DNA from: Variovorax paradoxus
Lineage (GTDB): Bacteria; Pseudomonadota; Gammaproteobacteria; Burkholderiales; Burkholderiaceae_C
Direction of reading: 5' to 3'
NCBI RefSeq assembly: GCF_902712855.1
Contig: NZ_LR743507.1
Location: 1,474,001 to 1,538,000, forward strand
DNA length: 64,000 bases
The notes beneath the pieces were generated by a model. That model was not told where the DNA came from, did not search any database, and saw nothing but the letters and a program-made list of their open reading frames with translations. Of this stretch, positions 32,748-40,868 are shown one piece after another; the first letter of the stretch is position 1; each line of letters starts with the position of its first letter. A program made the position numbers and the translations under genes.

Positions 32748-33581
32748 ATGACCACGCAGCACCCCTTCGACAAGGCCCTGGAGATCCACCACAGCGACAT
32801 CCGCGTGGGGCATTTCACGGGCATGACCAGCCCCGACTACTGGAACATGGTCGGGCCCTTCGGCGGCACCACGGCGGCGCTCGCGCTGCAGGCGGTGCTG
32901 AAGCATCCCGACCTGCTGGGCGCTCCGATCGCGCTCACGGTCAACTACGCCGCGGCGCTCGAAGCCGGCGCGTTCGACATCCAGGCCACCGCGGTGCGTA
33001 CCAACCGCTCGACGCAGCACTGGACAGTGCAGATCACGCAGGCCGGCGCGAGCGGTGCGCCGAACATGACCACCACCGCCACCGTGGTGACGGCGGTGCG
33101 CCGCGAGACCTGGGGCGAGAACGACCTGCCGATGCCCGAAGTGCCGAAGCCCGGGGCGGTCGATCGCATCACCATCGGCCCGTCCGGCGTGGCATGGGTG
33201 CGCCAGTACGAGATGCGGCCCATCAGCGGCGGGATTCCCGCGCAGTGGGACGGCAGCGGCCACCACAGCGAGAGCCGGCTCTGGCTGCGCGACGCGCAGC
33301 CCCGGGCGCTCGACTTTCCCTCGCTCGCGGCCATGAGCGACCTGTTCTATCCGCGCGTGTGGCTGCGCCGTGCCAAGCCGGTGCCGGCGGGCACGGTGTC
33401 GATCACCACCTACTTCCATGCCAACGCGGCGCAGCTGGCCGAGGTCGGCACCGGCTACCTGCTGGGCAGTGCGACGGGGCAGCAGTTCAGCAACGGCTTC
33501 TTCGACCAGGCGGCGCAGTTGTGGAGCGAGAGCGGCGTGCTGCTGGCCACGTCGAACCAGATCGTCTATTACAAGGAATGA
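32748..33581 (+). CDS. Acyl-CoA thioesterase family protein (TesB-like double hotdog)
   Basis: A 277-residue protein with two hotdog halves, as in TesB/4HBT_3 thioesterases. It shows GHFTGMTSPDYWNMVGPFGGTTAALALQAV, then PIALTVNYAAALEAG and a Trp-rich middle. The second half includes SLAAMSDLFYPRVWLRR and GQQFSNGFFDQAAQLW with the LLATSNQIVYY ending. These enzymes hydrolyse acyl-CoA to free acid and CoA. ATG at 32748 follows CTGCCGACC. In a beta-oxidation setting it would relieve CoA sequestration by poor substrates; that role is inferred. Confidence 0.83.
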   Translation: MTTQHPFDKALEIHHSDIRVGHFTGMTSPDYWNMVGPFGGTTAALALQAVLKHPDLLGAPIALTVNYAAALEAGAFDIQATAVRTNRSTQHWTVQITQAGASGAPNMTTTATVVTAVRRETWGENDLPMPEVPKPGAVDRITIGPSGVAWVRQYEMRPISGGIPAQWDGSGHHSESRLWLRDAQPRALDFPSLAAMSDLFYPRVWLRRAKPVPAGTVSITTYFHANAAQLAEVGTGYLLGSATGQQFSNGFFDQAAQLWSESGVLLATSNQIVYYKE

Positions 33582-33643
33582 ACATGGCCCCCCACGTTCG
33601 GCACTTCGCGTCCTCTCTTCCCCCAAAGGTGGCGCTCGTGACC

Positions 33644-34372
33644 ATGCCATCGGCCAAGGCCGCACTCATCGTCGGCGCGGGCGATGCCACCGGCGGCGCG
33701 ATCGCCCGCCGCTTCGCGCGCGAAGGCTTCGCTGCCTGCGTCACGCGGCGCAGCCTCGACAAGCTGCAGCCGCTGGTGGCGCAGATCGAAGCCGACGGCG
33801 GCACCGCGCATGCCTTTGCCTGCGATGCGCGCAAGGAAGAAGAGGTGGTGGCGCTGGTCGAGCAGATCGAGTCGACCATCGGGCCCATCGAGGTGCTGGT
33901 GTTCAACATCGGCGCCAACGTGCCCGAGAGCATCCTCGACGAGACCGCGCGCAAGTACTTCAAGGTGTGGGAGATGGCCTGCTTCTCGGGCTTTCTCAAC
34001 GGGCGCGAGGTGGCCAGGCGGATGGTGGCGCGCGGGCGCGGCACCATCGTCTTCACCGGCGCCACCGCCTCGCTGCGCGGCGCGGCGAACTTCGGCGCGT
34101 TCTCGGGCGCGAAGATGGCGCTGCGCGCGCTGGCCCAGTCGATGGCGCGGGAGCTCGGTCCGCGCGGCGTGCACGTGGCGCACGTGGTGGTCGACGGCGC
34201 CATCGACACCGAATTCATCCGCAGCAACTTTCCCGAGCGCTATGCGCTGAAGGACAGCGACGGCATCCTGAACCCCGACCACATCGCCGACACCTACTGG
34301 ATGCTGCACGCGCAGCCGCGCGACGCCTGGACGCACGAGATCGACCTGCGCCCGTGGTCCGAGAAATTCTGA
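33644..34372 (+). CDS. SDR-fold protein with Tyr-to-Phe change at the catalytic position
   Basis: A 242-residue protein with an SDR Rossmann fold (ALIVGAGDATGGAIARRFAREGF). The cofactor loop is a G-A-G-D-A-T-G-G variant rather than TGxxxGIG, and NNAG is replaced by FNIGANV. Ser is kept (FTGATASLRG), but the YxxxK motif reads FSGAK, so the catalytic Tyr is Phe153 while Lys157 remains. Classical dehydrogenase activity is therefore doubtful, although related proteins are sometimes oxidoreductases. Start 33644 was preferred; the in-frame region from 33578 is translated out of an intergenic-repeat fragment. It is flanked by thioesterase and DsbA-like isomerase genes. Confidence 0.78.
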   Translation: MPSAKAALIVGAGDATGGAIARRFAREGFAACVTRRSLDKLQPLVAQIEADGGTAHAFACDARKEEEVVALVEQIESTIGPIEVLVFNIGANVPESILDETARKYFKVWEMACFSGFLNGREVARRMVARGRGTIVFTGATASLRGAANFGAFSGAKMALRALAQSMARELGPRGVHVAHVVVDGAIDTEFIRSNFPERYALKDSDGILNPDHIADTYWMLHAQPRDAWTHEIDLRPWSEKF

Positions 34373-34406
34373 AGAAGAAACACGCAGCGAACAGGAGACA
34401 ACGCCC

Positions 34407-34997
34407 ATGACCAAATCCGTCGACTTCTATTTCGACTTCGGCAGCCCCGCCGCCTACCTGGCCGCGACGCAACTGCCGCACGTGTGTGCCGACACCGGCG
34501 CCGAGCTGGTCTGGAAGCCCATGCTGCTGGGCGGCGTGTTCCAGGCCACGGGCAATCATTCGCCCGCAGAGATCAAGCCCAAGGGCCCGTACATGACGGC
34601 CGACCTGCAGCGCTTCGCGAAGCGCTACGGGGTGCCGTACGAGCACAACCCGTTCTTCCCGATCAACACGCTGCTGCTGATGCGCGGCGCCACCGGCGTG
34701 CAGATGCACGAGCCGGCGCGCTTCGGTGCGTACGTCGATGCGGTGTTCCACGCGATGTGGGTGACGCCGGAGAACCTCAACGACCCGGCCACCGTCGGCG
34801 CGGTCTTGCAGAATGCGGGCTTCGATGCTGCCGGCCTGCTCGCGCTGGCCGGGGCGCAGGAAACCAAGGACCGCCTGAAGGCCGTCACCCAGGAAGCCGT
34901 GGAGCGCGGCGTGTTCGGCGCGCCCACCATGTTCGTCGGCGACCAGATGTTCTGGGGCCAGGACCGCCTCGATTTCGTGCGCGAAGCACTGGGTTGA
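34407..34997 (+). CDS. 2-hydroxychromene-2-carboxylate isomerase/DsbA-family protein
   Basis: A 196-residue DsbA-like, kappa-class GST-fold enzyme. The start VDFYFDFGSPAAYLAATQL contains the Ser used for glutathione contact in HCCA isomerase, and there is no CxxC redox pair. FGAPTMFVGDQMFWGQDRLDFV closes the thioredoxin-like fold. HCCA isomerases need glutathione and act in naphthalene breakdown, but many paralogues sit in acyl-CoA clusters with unknown substrates, as here. A Shine-Dalgarno sequence (AGGAGACAACGCCC) precedes the ATG. Confidence 0.85.
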   Translation: MTKSVDFYFDFGSPAAYLAATQLPHVCADTGAELVWKPMLLGGVFQATGNHSPAEIKPKGPYMTADLQRFAKRYGVPYEHNPFFPINTLLLMRGATGVQMHEPARFGAYVDAVFHAMWVTPENLNDPATVGAVLQNAGFDAAGLLALAGAQETKDRLKAVTQEAVERGVFGAPTMFVGDQMFWGQDRLDFVREALG

Positions 34998-34999
34998 CG

Positions 35000-35105
35000 T
35001 ACACCCCCAGGCTTGCCCACTTCGTGTGGCCGTCCACCCCCTTGCAGGGGGCGACACCGGCGGCCCGGCAAAGCCGGTTCCGCGGTGTCCCCCGAAGGAG
35101 CCGCG
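35000..35105 (+). repeat. ~100-bp intergenic repeat copy
   Basis: The sequence CCCCCAGGCTTGCCCACTTC, CCCCCTTGCAGGGGGCGACACC, GGCCCGGCAAAGCCGGTTCC and GCGGTGTCCCCCGAAGGAG is a full-length copy. The last parts form a long hairpin (ACACCGGCGG paired with CCGCGGTGT around CCGGCAAAGCCGG). Confidence 0.8.
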
Positions 35106-35148
35106 CTCGGAGAGCGCGGCATTGTGTTTTTTGTTTCAAGGAAATGCC

Positions 35149-35913
35149 ATGAGCGACATCCTCGTCCACACCGAAGCCGGTGTGATGACCATCACCTTCA
35201 ACCGCGTCGACAAGAAGAACTCGATCACCAGCAGCATGTACGGCGAACTCGCCGACGCGCTGGCCACCGCCGAGGGCGACGCGGCCGTGCGCTGCGTGCT
35301 GCTGCAGGGCGACCCGACCATCTTCAGCGCCGGCAACGACATCGGCGACTTCCTCAATGCGCCGCCCGCCACGCAGGACTCGCCGGTGTTCCGCTTCCTG
35401 CGCGGCATCGCCACCTTCCCCAAGCCCATCGTGGCGGCCGTGTGCGGCCCCGCCGTGGGCATCGGCACCACGATGCTGTTCCATTGCGACCTTGTCTACG
35501 CGGGCGACAACGCGGCGTTCTCGATGCCCTTCGTGAACCTGGGCCTGTGCCCCGAAGCGGCATCGAGCCTGCTCGTGCCGCAGATGCTCGGCTACCACCG
35601 TGCGGCCGAGGCGCTCCTGCTGGGCGAGCCCTTCATGGCCGAGGCCGCGCTCGAGGTCGGCCTGGTCAACCGCGTCGTGCCGCCGACCGAGGCGAACGCC
35701 ATCGCCCAGAGCCAGGCCCGCAAGCTGGCCGCCAAGCCATTGAGCGCGCTGGTCGAGACCAAGCGCCTGCTGAAGAAGACGCAGATGCCCGCCGTGCTCG
35801 AACGCATGGGCGAGGAGGGCGCGAGCTTCGGGCGCATGCTGCGCGAACCTGCAGCACGCGAAGCCTTCGGCGCGTTCATGGAGAAACGCAAGCCGGATTT
35901 CAGCAAGGTCTGA
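35149..35913 (+). CDS. Enoyl-CoA hydratase/isomerase family protein
   Basis: A 254-residue crotonase-fold enzyme. The oxyanion-hole segments are FSAGNDIGDFLNA and CGPAVGIGTTMLFHCDLVYAGDNAAFSMPFVNLGLCPEAASSLLVP. The Glu of the last segment is a likely catalytic residue, while the first catalytic Glu of true hydratases is not obvious, so isomerase activity is also possible. ATG at 35149 was chosen; upstream frame comes from the repeat. RBS-like AAGGAAATGCC precedes it. It ends the gene run of the fatty-acid region. Confidence 0.86.
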   Translation: MSDILVHTEAGVMTITFNRVDKKNSITSSMYGELADALATAEGDAAVRCVLLQGDPTIFSAGNDIGDFLNAPPATQDSPVFRFLRGIATFPKPIVAAVCGPAVGIGTTMLFHCDLVYAGDNAAFSMPFVNLGLCPEAASSLLVPQMLGYHRAAEALLLGEPFMAEAALEVGLVNRVVPPTEANAIAQSQARKLAAKPLSALVETKRLLKKTQMPAVLERMGEEGASFGRMLREPAAREAFGAFMEKRKPDFSKV

Positions 35914-35951
35914 GCGTTCCACTCTGGGAAGCGAGTGCAAGCTCGCGCGCT

Positions 35952-35967
35952 TACACTGGCCGGCGTG
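35952..35967 (+). promoter_or_regulatory. Possible -10 element adjoining a GTG start (leaderless candidate)
   Basis: TACACT at 35952-35957 resembles a sigma-70 -10 box. Transcription would start about 7 bases later, which is at or beside the GTG at 35965. No ribosome-binding site precedes the GTG. A leaderless mRNA is possible. Confidence 0.35.
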
Positions 35968-37242
35968 CCAGTTTCAGAGATCAAGACGCCTGCAACGCCC
36001 ATCGAACGGGCGAGCGATGCTACTGAAAAGGTAGCGAGCGGCCTCACGCGCCGGCGTGCCCTGGGTTTTCTTGCGGGCGCCGCTTCGGTGCCGGCGCTGT
36101 CGCTGGCACGTGTGCGCCCGTTGCGCATCGGCGTCATCGGCTCCTGGTCGGGGCCTTATGCAGGCGGAGGGCGGCAGTTCGATGCCGGCATGGCCGTTTG
36201 GCTGGCGGCGCACAACCAGCATGTGGCAGGACGCCCCGTCGAGCTGCTGCGGCGCGACGTTCCCGGCAGCGCGCCCGAACTGGCGCGCCGCCATGCGCAG
36301 GAGCTTGTCGAAGGCGAGCGCGTCGACCTGCTCGCCGGTCTCGACTTCAGTTCCAACGCCTACGCCGTCGGCACCGTCGCCACGCAGGCCAGGCTACCGC
36401 TGGTGGTGATGAACGCGGCCTCCTCGGGCATCACGGCGCGCTGCCCGTTCGCGGTGCGGGTGTCTTTCACCATCGGCCAGGTCACCTTGCCGCTGGCGCG
36501 CTGGGCGCTGCAGCAGGGCCTGCGCGACGTCTGCACCGTGGTGGCCGACTACGCCTCGGGCGTCGATGCCGAAAGCGCTTTCGTCTCGGGCATCACCGCG
36601 GGCGGCGGCCGGGTCGGCGCGATGCTGCGGGTGCCGCTGGCCACGCTCGACTACTCCGCCTACATGCTGCGGCTGCGCGAGCTCAGGCCGCAGGCGGTCT
36701 TCTTCTTCCTGCCCTCGGGGCAGATGCCGGCCGGCTTCCTGAAGTTCTGGCGCGACCGCGGCATGGCCGAGACCGGCATCCGCCTGCTGGCGACGGGCGA
36801 TGCCACCGACGACAACTACCTCGAAGGCATCGGCGAACTGGCCGACGGGCTCGTCACCAGCCACCACTATTCGTTCGCGCACGACACGCCCGCCAACCGG
36901 CGCTTCACCGCCGCCTTTCAGACCGAATACGGAGATCACCTGCGCCCGGGCTATTTCGCGGTGGCGGCGCACGATGCGCTCGCGGCCATCGACGCGGCGA
37001 TGAGTTCGCCGGCGGCGCGCAGCGGCCCGAATGCAGGAGCGGGCAGCGCGCCCGCCGGGGAGCGGCTGGTGGATGCGTTTCGCGGCGTTCGGCTCGACAG
37101 CCCGCGCGGTCCGATCGAGATCGACGCGCACACGCGCGACATCGTGCAGACGGTATACATCCGCCGCGTCGAACGCCGCGAGGGGCGCTGGATCAATCGG
37201 GAGTTCGAGCGCTTCGATCGGGTGCGCGATCCGGGCGTGTGA
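35965..37242 (+). CDS. Tat-exported Leu/Ile/Val-type substrate-binding protein
   Basis: A 425-residue periplasmic-binding protein of the peripla_BP_6 family. The N-terminus has a 30-residue leader followed by LTRRRALGFLAGAASVPALSLA, a Tat-type twin-arginine signal with AxA region. Mature motifs are RIGVIGSWSGPYAGGGRQFDAGM, LLAGLDFSSNAYAVG, QARLPLVVMNAASSGITARCPF and FFLPSGQMPAGFLKFW. The GTG at 35965 was chosen because the family leader fits and no ATG is near. It has no permease or ATPase neighbours, so it may use a shared Liv transporter or act as a sensor. Regulation is unknown. Confidence 0.78.
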   Translation: MPVSEIKTPATPIERASDATEKVASGLTRRRALGFLAGAASVPALSLARVRPLRIGVIGSWSGPYAGGGRQFDAGMAVWLAAHNQHVAGRPVELLRRDVPGSAPELARRHAQELVEGERVDLLAGLDFSSNAYAVGTVATQARLPLVVMNAASSGITARCPFAVRVSFTIGQVTLPLARWALQQGLRDVCTVVADYASGVDAESAFVSGITAGGGRVGAMLRVPLATLDYSAYMLRLRELRPQAVFFFLPSGQMPAGFLKFWRDRGMAETGIRLLATGDATDDNYLEGIGELADGLVTSHHYSFAHDTPANRRFTAAFQTEYGDHLRPGYFAVAAHDALAAIDAAMSSPAARSGPNAGAGSAPAGERLVDAFRGVRLDSPRGPIEIDAHTRDIVQTVYIRRVERREGRWINREFERFDRVRDPGV

Positions 37243-37254
37243 GCCTTTGCCCTG

Positions 37255-37683
37255 TTACGCGGCCGGCTGCTCGATCGGCCGCGGGCGGCCGTTGTCGTCG
37301 ATGGCCACGTAGGTGAAGGTGGCCTGCGTCACCTTGATGTACTCGCCCTGCGCGCGGAAGCGTTCCGCGAAGACCTCGACCATGACGGTGACCGAGGTGC
37401 GCCCCACGCGCACCAGCTTCGAATAGAAGGACAGGATGTCGCCCAGCCGAACCGGCTGCTTGAAGATGAACTCGTTGACCGCCACCGTGGCCTGGCGGCC
37501 CTTGGCGTAGCGCGCGGGGATCACCGAGCCGGCCAGGTCGCACTGCGCCATGACCCATCCGCCGAAGATGTCGCCGTTGACGTTGCAGTCCGCGGGCATC
37601 GGGATGACCTTGAGCACCAGCTCCATGTCGGTGGGCAGGCTCTTGAGGGTGGCAGCGGCGGCGGCACTGGAAGTATCTGACAT
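37255..37683 (-). CDS. Acyl-CoA thioesterase (YciA-type hotdog)
   Basis: A 142-residue single hotdog thioesterase. The motif NGDIFGGWVMAQCDLAGSV is the YciA/BFIT-type active-site helix, and Asp of the segment is the usual general base. A second stretch is VGRTSVTVMVEVFAERFRAQGEYIKVTQATFTYVAIDDNGRPRP. It hydrolyses acyl-CoA esters in the cytoplasm as a hexamer. ATG at 37683 (MSDTSSAAAA) was preferred over a longer frame. It is convergent with the binding-protein gene and divergent from the Atm1-type exporter, 41 bases away. Confidence 0.87.
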   Translation of the reverse strand: MSDTSSAAAAATLKSLPTDMELVLKVIPMPADCNVNGDIFGGWVMAQCDLAGSVIPARYAKGRQATVAVNEFIFKQPVRLGDILSFYSKLVRVGRTSVTVMVEVFAERFRAQGEYIKVTQATFTYVAIDDNGRPRPIEQPAA

Positions 37684-37724
37684 GGGCACAATCTGGAACA
37701 AACAAGCAACCACGATTGTCCTCC

Positions 37725-39566
37725 ATGCGCCGCAGCGGCGAAGCCCTTTCCCCATCTCCCACCGTGCCGGGCCATCCGCCCGACCGCACCGACCGCTCCG
37801 ACTGGGCGACGCTGCGGCGCCTGTTTCCTTACCTCTGGCAATACAAGTGGCGCGTGGCCGCCGCGCTGGCCTTCATGGTGGGCGCCAAGGTGGCCAACGT
37901 GGGCGTGCCGGTGCTGCTGAAGAACCTGGTGGACGCCATGACGCCCAAGGCCGGTGGCCCGGACCTGGCCCAGGCCCTGCTCATCGTGCCCATCGGCCTG
38001 CTGCTGGCCTACGGGCTGCTGCGCTTCTCCACATCGCTGTTCGGCGAACTGCGCGAACTGATCTTCGCCAAGGCCACCGAGGGCACGGCGCGCCAGATCG
38101 CGCTGGAGGTGTTCCAGCACCTGCACTCGCTGAGCCTGCGCTTCCACCTGGAGCGCCAGACCGGCGGCATGACGCGCGACATCGAGCGCGGCACCCGCGG
38201 CGTGCATTCGCTCATCTCGATGTCGCTCTACAGCATCGTGCCCACCATCATCGAGCTGGTGCTGGTGCTCGCCATCCTGGGCGTGAAGTTCGATTCGCTG
38301 TTCGTCTGGATCACGGTGGCCGCGCTGGTGCTGTACATCGGCTTCACCGTCACCGTGACCGAGTGGCGCACGCAGTTCCGCAAGACCATGAACGAGCTCG
38401 ACTCGGTGGCCCAGAGCCGCGCGGTCGATTCGCTCCTGAACTACGAGACCGTCAAGTACTTCAACAACGAGGAGTTCGAGGCGAAGCGCTACGACGCCAG
38501 CCTCGACCGCTACCGCAAGGCCGCCATCAAGAGCCAGCGCACGCTGAGCATGCTCAACATCGGCCAGCAGGCGCTGATCGCCACGAGCCTGGTGCTGATG
38601 CTGTGGCGCGCCACCTCGGGCGTGGTCGACGGACGCATGACGCTGGGCGATCTGGTGATGGTCAATGCCTTCATGATCCAGCTCTACATCCCGCTCAACT
38701 TCCTGGGCGTGATCTATCGCGAGATCAAGCAGAGCCTGACCGATCTCGACAAGATGTTCGTGCTGATGGAGAAGGAACGCGAAGTGCGCGACGCGCCCGG
38801 CGCGCAGCCGCTGGCGGGCATCGACGCAACCGTGCGCTTCGAGGATGTCAGCTTCGCCTACGAACCCGCGCGCCCCATCCTCAAGCACGTGAGTTTCGAG
38901 ATCCCGGCGGGCAAGACGGTGGCCGTGGTCGGCCCCTCGGGCTCGGGCAAGTCGACATTGGCGCGGCTCCTGTACCGCTTCTACGACGTCCAGCAAGGCC
39001 GCATCACCATCGGCGGCGAGGACATTCGCGAAGTCCAGCAGTCCAGCGTGCGGCGCGCCATCGGCATCGTTCCGCAGGACACGGTGCTGTTCAACGACAC
39101 CATCGAATACAACATCGCCTACGGCCGTCCGGGGGCCACGCGCGAAGAGGTGGAAGACGCCGCGCGCGCCGCGCGCATCCACGACTTCATCGCGGCCACG
39201 CCCAAGGGCTACGACACCACGGTCGGCGAGCGCGGTCTGAAGCTGTCGGGCGGGGAGAAGCAGCGCGTGGCCATCGCGCGCACGCTGCTGAAGAACCCGC
39301 CGATCGTGATCTTCGACGAGGCCACCTCGGCGCTCGACTCGGCCAATGAGCGCGCAATCCAGTCGGAGCTCAGGAGTGCCGCGCAGGACAAGACCACGCT
39401 GGTCATCGCGCACCGCCTGTCGACCGTGGTCGATGCGCACGAGATCCTGGTGCTCGAGTCCGGCGTGATCGTCGAGCGCGGCACGCACGCCGAGCTGCTG
39501 GCCCGCCAGGGCCGCTACGCGCAGATGTGGGCCTTGCAGAAGAGCGAAGCGGCGCCGCTGCTCTAG
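37725..39566 (+). CDS. Atm1-type ABC transporter, permease-ATPase fusion
   Basis: A 613-residue ABC half-transporter (ABCB7/Atm1/HMT1-type). The membrane half has about six helices, with conserved HLHSLSLRFHLERQTGGMTRDIERGTRG and NYETVKYFNNEEFEAKRYD, typical of mitochondrial and alpha/beta-proteobacterial Atm1 proteins. The ATPase half has Walker A GPSGSGKST, LSGGEKQRVAIARTLL and IFDEATSALD, followed by HRLSTVVDAHEI. These dimeric exporters move glutathione-linked metal or sulfur compounds out of the cytoplasm. An in-frame TTG lies three codons upstream, but the ATG at 37725 was preferred. It is divergent from the YciA-type gene. Confidence 0.9.
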   Translation: MRRSGEALSPSPTVPGHPPDRTDRSDWATLRRLFPYLWQYKWRVAAALAFMVGAKVANVGVPVLLKNLVDAMTPKAGGPDLAQALLIVPIGLLLAYGLLRFSTSLFGELRELIFAKATEGTARQIALEVFQHLHSLSLRFHLERQTGGMTRDIERGTRGVHSLISMSLYSIVPTIIELVLVLAILGVKFDSLFVWITVAALVLYIGFTVTVTEWRTQFRKTMNELDSVAQSRAVDSLLNYETVKYFNNEEFEAKRYDASLDRYRKAAIKSQRTLSMLNIGQQALIATSLVLMLWRATSGVVDGRMTLGDLVMVNAFMIQLYIPLNFLGVIYREIKQSLTDLDKMFVLMEKEREVRDAPGAQPLAGIDATVRFEDVSFAYEPARPILKHVSFEIPAGKTVAVVGPSGSGKSTLARLLYRFYDVQQGRITIGGEDIREVQQSSVRRAIGIVPQDTVLFNDTIEYNIAYGRPGATREEVEDAARAARIHDFIAATPKGYDTTVGERGLKLSGGEKQRVAIARTLLKNPPIVIFDEATSALDSANERAIQSELRSAAQDKTTLVIAHRLSTVVDAHEILVLESGVIVERGTHAELLARQGRYAQMWALQKSEAAPLL

Positions 39567-39672
39567 GCTCTCATTCAAGCTTCGCGCATTTCGCGTCGCT
39601 TCTCCCACCCCCTTCCGGGGGCAACACCTGCGGCCCGGCAAAGCCGGTTCCGCGGTGTTCCACTAAGGGAGA
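39567..39672 (+). repeat. ~100-bp intergenic repeat copy
   Basis: AAGCTTCGCGCATTTCGCGT is followed by CCCCCTTCCGGGGGCAACACC, GGCCCGGCAAAGCCGGTTCC and GCGGTGTTCCACTAAGGGA. It is a full copy of the family, with hairpin arms intact (CCCCCTTCCGGGGG). Confidence 0.8.
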
Positions 39673-39712
39673 TCCACGCGATCATTTTTTGACATCGAAT
39701 AGGAGTTCAGAC

Positions 39713-40651
39713 GTGTCGACCAAGATTCCCCTGCTGGTGCTCAACGGTCTTTCGAGCGCCCACCAGGCCCAGATTGCCGAGGTCTACGACATGACCTACG
39801 CCTTCGGCCCTGCCGAGCGCGCCGCCGCCATCGCCGAGCACGGCAAGAAGTTCCGCGCGGTGCTCACCATCGGCGTGATCGGCATCACGCCCGAGGAAAT
39901 CGCGGCCATGCCCGCGCTGGAGCTGATCTGCTGCCTGGGCGCCGGCTACGAAGGTGTGCCGCTGGAAGTGACGCGGGCGCGCGGCATCGCCACGGCCAAC
40001 GGCGCGGGCACCAACGACGATTGCGTGGCCGACCACGCATTCGGCCTGCTGATCGGCATCGTGCGCGACTTCCGCATGCTCGACCGGATCTGCCGCGAAG
40101 GCGTGTGGCGCGACGCCATCGAACAGCCGGCGAACGTGTCGGGCAAGAAGCTCGGCATCCTGGGGCTCGGCACCATCGGCCAGAAGATCGCCAAGCGGGC
40201 GGCCGCCTTCGACATGGAGATCGGCTATCACAACCGCAAGCCGCGCGAGGGTTCGCCGCACCGCTACTTCGACGACCTGAAGTCGCTCGCGTCCTGGGCC
40301 GACTTCCTGGTGCTGGTTGCGCCCGGCGGACCGGCCACCCGGCACATGGTGAACGCCGAGGTGCTCGACGCGCTGGGACCGCGCGGCTACCTGGTGAGCA
40401 TCGGCCGCGGCAGCGTGGTCGACACCGAGGCGCTGGCAGCGGCGCTGCGCGAGAACCGCATCGCGGGCGCGGGCGTCGACGTGTACGAGAGCGAACCGAA
40501 GCGCCCCGAGCCGCTCGTCGGGCTCGAGAACGTGCTGCTGACGCCGCATGTGGCGGGCTGGTCGCCCGAGGCCACGCAGCGCTCGGTCGATCATTTCCTC
40601 GCGAATGCCGAAGGGCACTTCGCGGGGCGCGGCGTCGTGACGCCGATCTGA
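39713..40651 (+). CDS. D-isomer-specific 2-hydroxyacid dehydrogenase
   Basis: A 312-residue NAD(P)-dependent 2-hydroxyacid dehydrogenase (glyoxylate/hydroxypyruvate reductase type). It shows the Rossmann motif GLGTIGQKIAKRAAAF, the catalytic Arg in SIGRGSVVDTEALAAAL, the Glu in YESEPKRPEPL and the His in LLTPHVAGWSPE. A GTG start at 39713 is supported by AGGAG at 39701 and by MSTKIPLLVLNG giving a natural N-terminus. The upstream frame is from the repeat. It probably reduces glyoxylate, hydroxypyruvate or similar keto acids. It is monocistronic. Confidence 0.88.
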   Translation: MSTKIPLLVLNGLSSAHQAQIAEVYDMTYAFGPAERAAAIAEHGKKFRAVLTIGVIGITPEEIAAMPALELICCLGAGYEGVPLEVTRARGIATANGAGTNDDCVADHAFGLLIGIVRDFRMLDRICREGVWRDAIEQPANVSGKKLGILGLGTIGQKIAKRAAAFDMEIGYHNRKPREGSPHRYFDDLKSLASWADFLVLVAPGGPATRHMVNAEVLDALGPRGYLVSIGRGSVVDTEALAAALRENRIAGAGVDVYESEPKRPEPLVGLENVLLTPHVAGWSPEATQRSVDHFLANAEGHFAGRGVVTPI

Positions 40652-40655
40652 GGAT

Positions 40656-40868
40656 TTGCTCCTTCCCCCTCCGGGGAAGGCTGGGATGGGGCAGGCAGGG
40701 CGCTCGATCGGACACGCCGCTTGGCCCCCTACCCTCCCCGGAAGGAGGGAGAAAGACAGCAGAGCCGGCACCCGCATTGCTCCTTCCCCCTCTGGGGAAG
40801 GCTGGGATGGGGGCAGGCAGAGCGCCCGATGGACACGCCGCTTGCCTCCACCCTCCCCCGGAAGGGAG
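40656..40868 (+). repeat. Two tandem units of the CCTTCCCC palindromic repeat
   Basis: The first unit starts TTGCTCCTTCCCCCTCCGG at 40656 and the second starts TTGCTCCTTCCCCCTCTGG at 40777. Both continue with GGGAAGGCTGGGATGGGG, CAGGCAG, then GGACACGCCGCTTG and a CCCTCCCCGGAAGG-type second palindrome. The same unit borders the DUF559 gene at 29992 and 30398. This gap has no gene. It ends at the amidase stop. Confidence 0.8.

Noticed and set aside
33578..33643. Upstream start for the SDR-like gene at 33578 or 33584
   Set aside because: This part is translated from a fragment of the intergenic repeat and is not part of the SDR fold.
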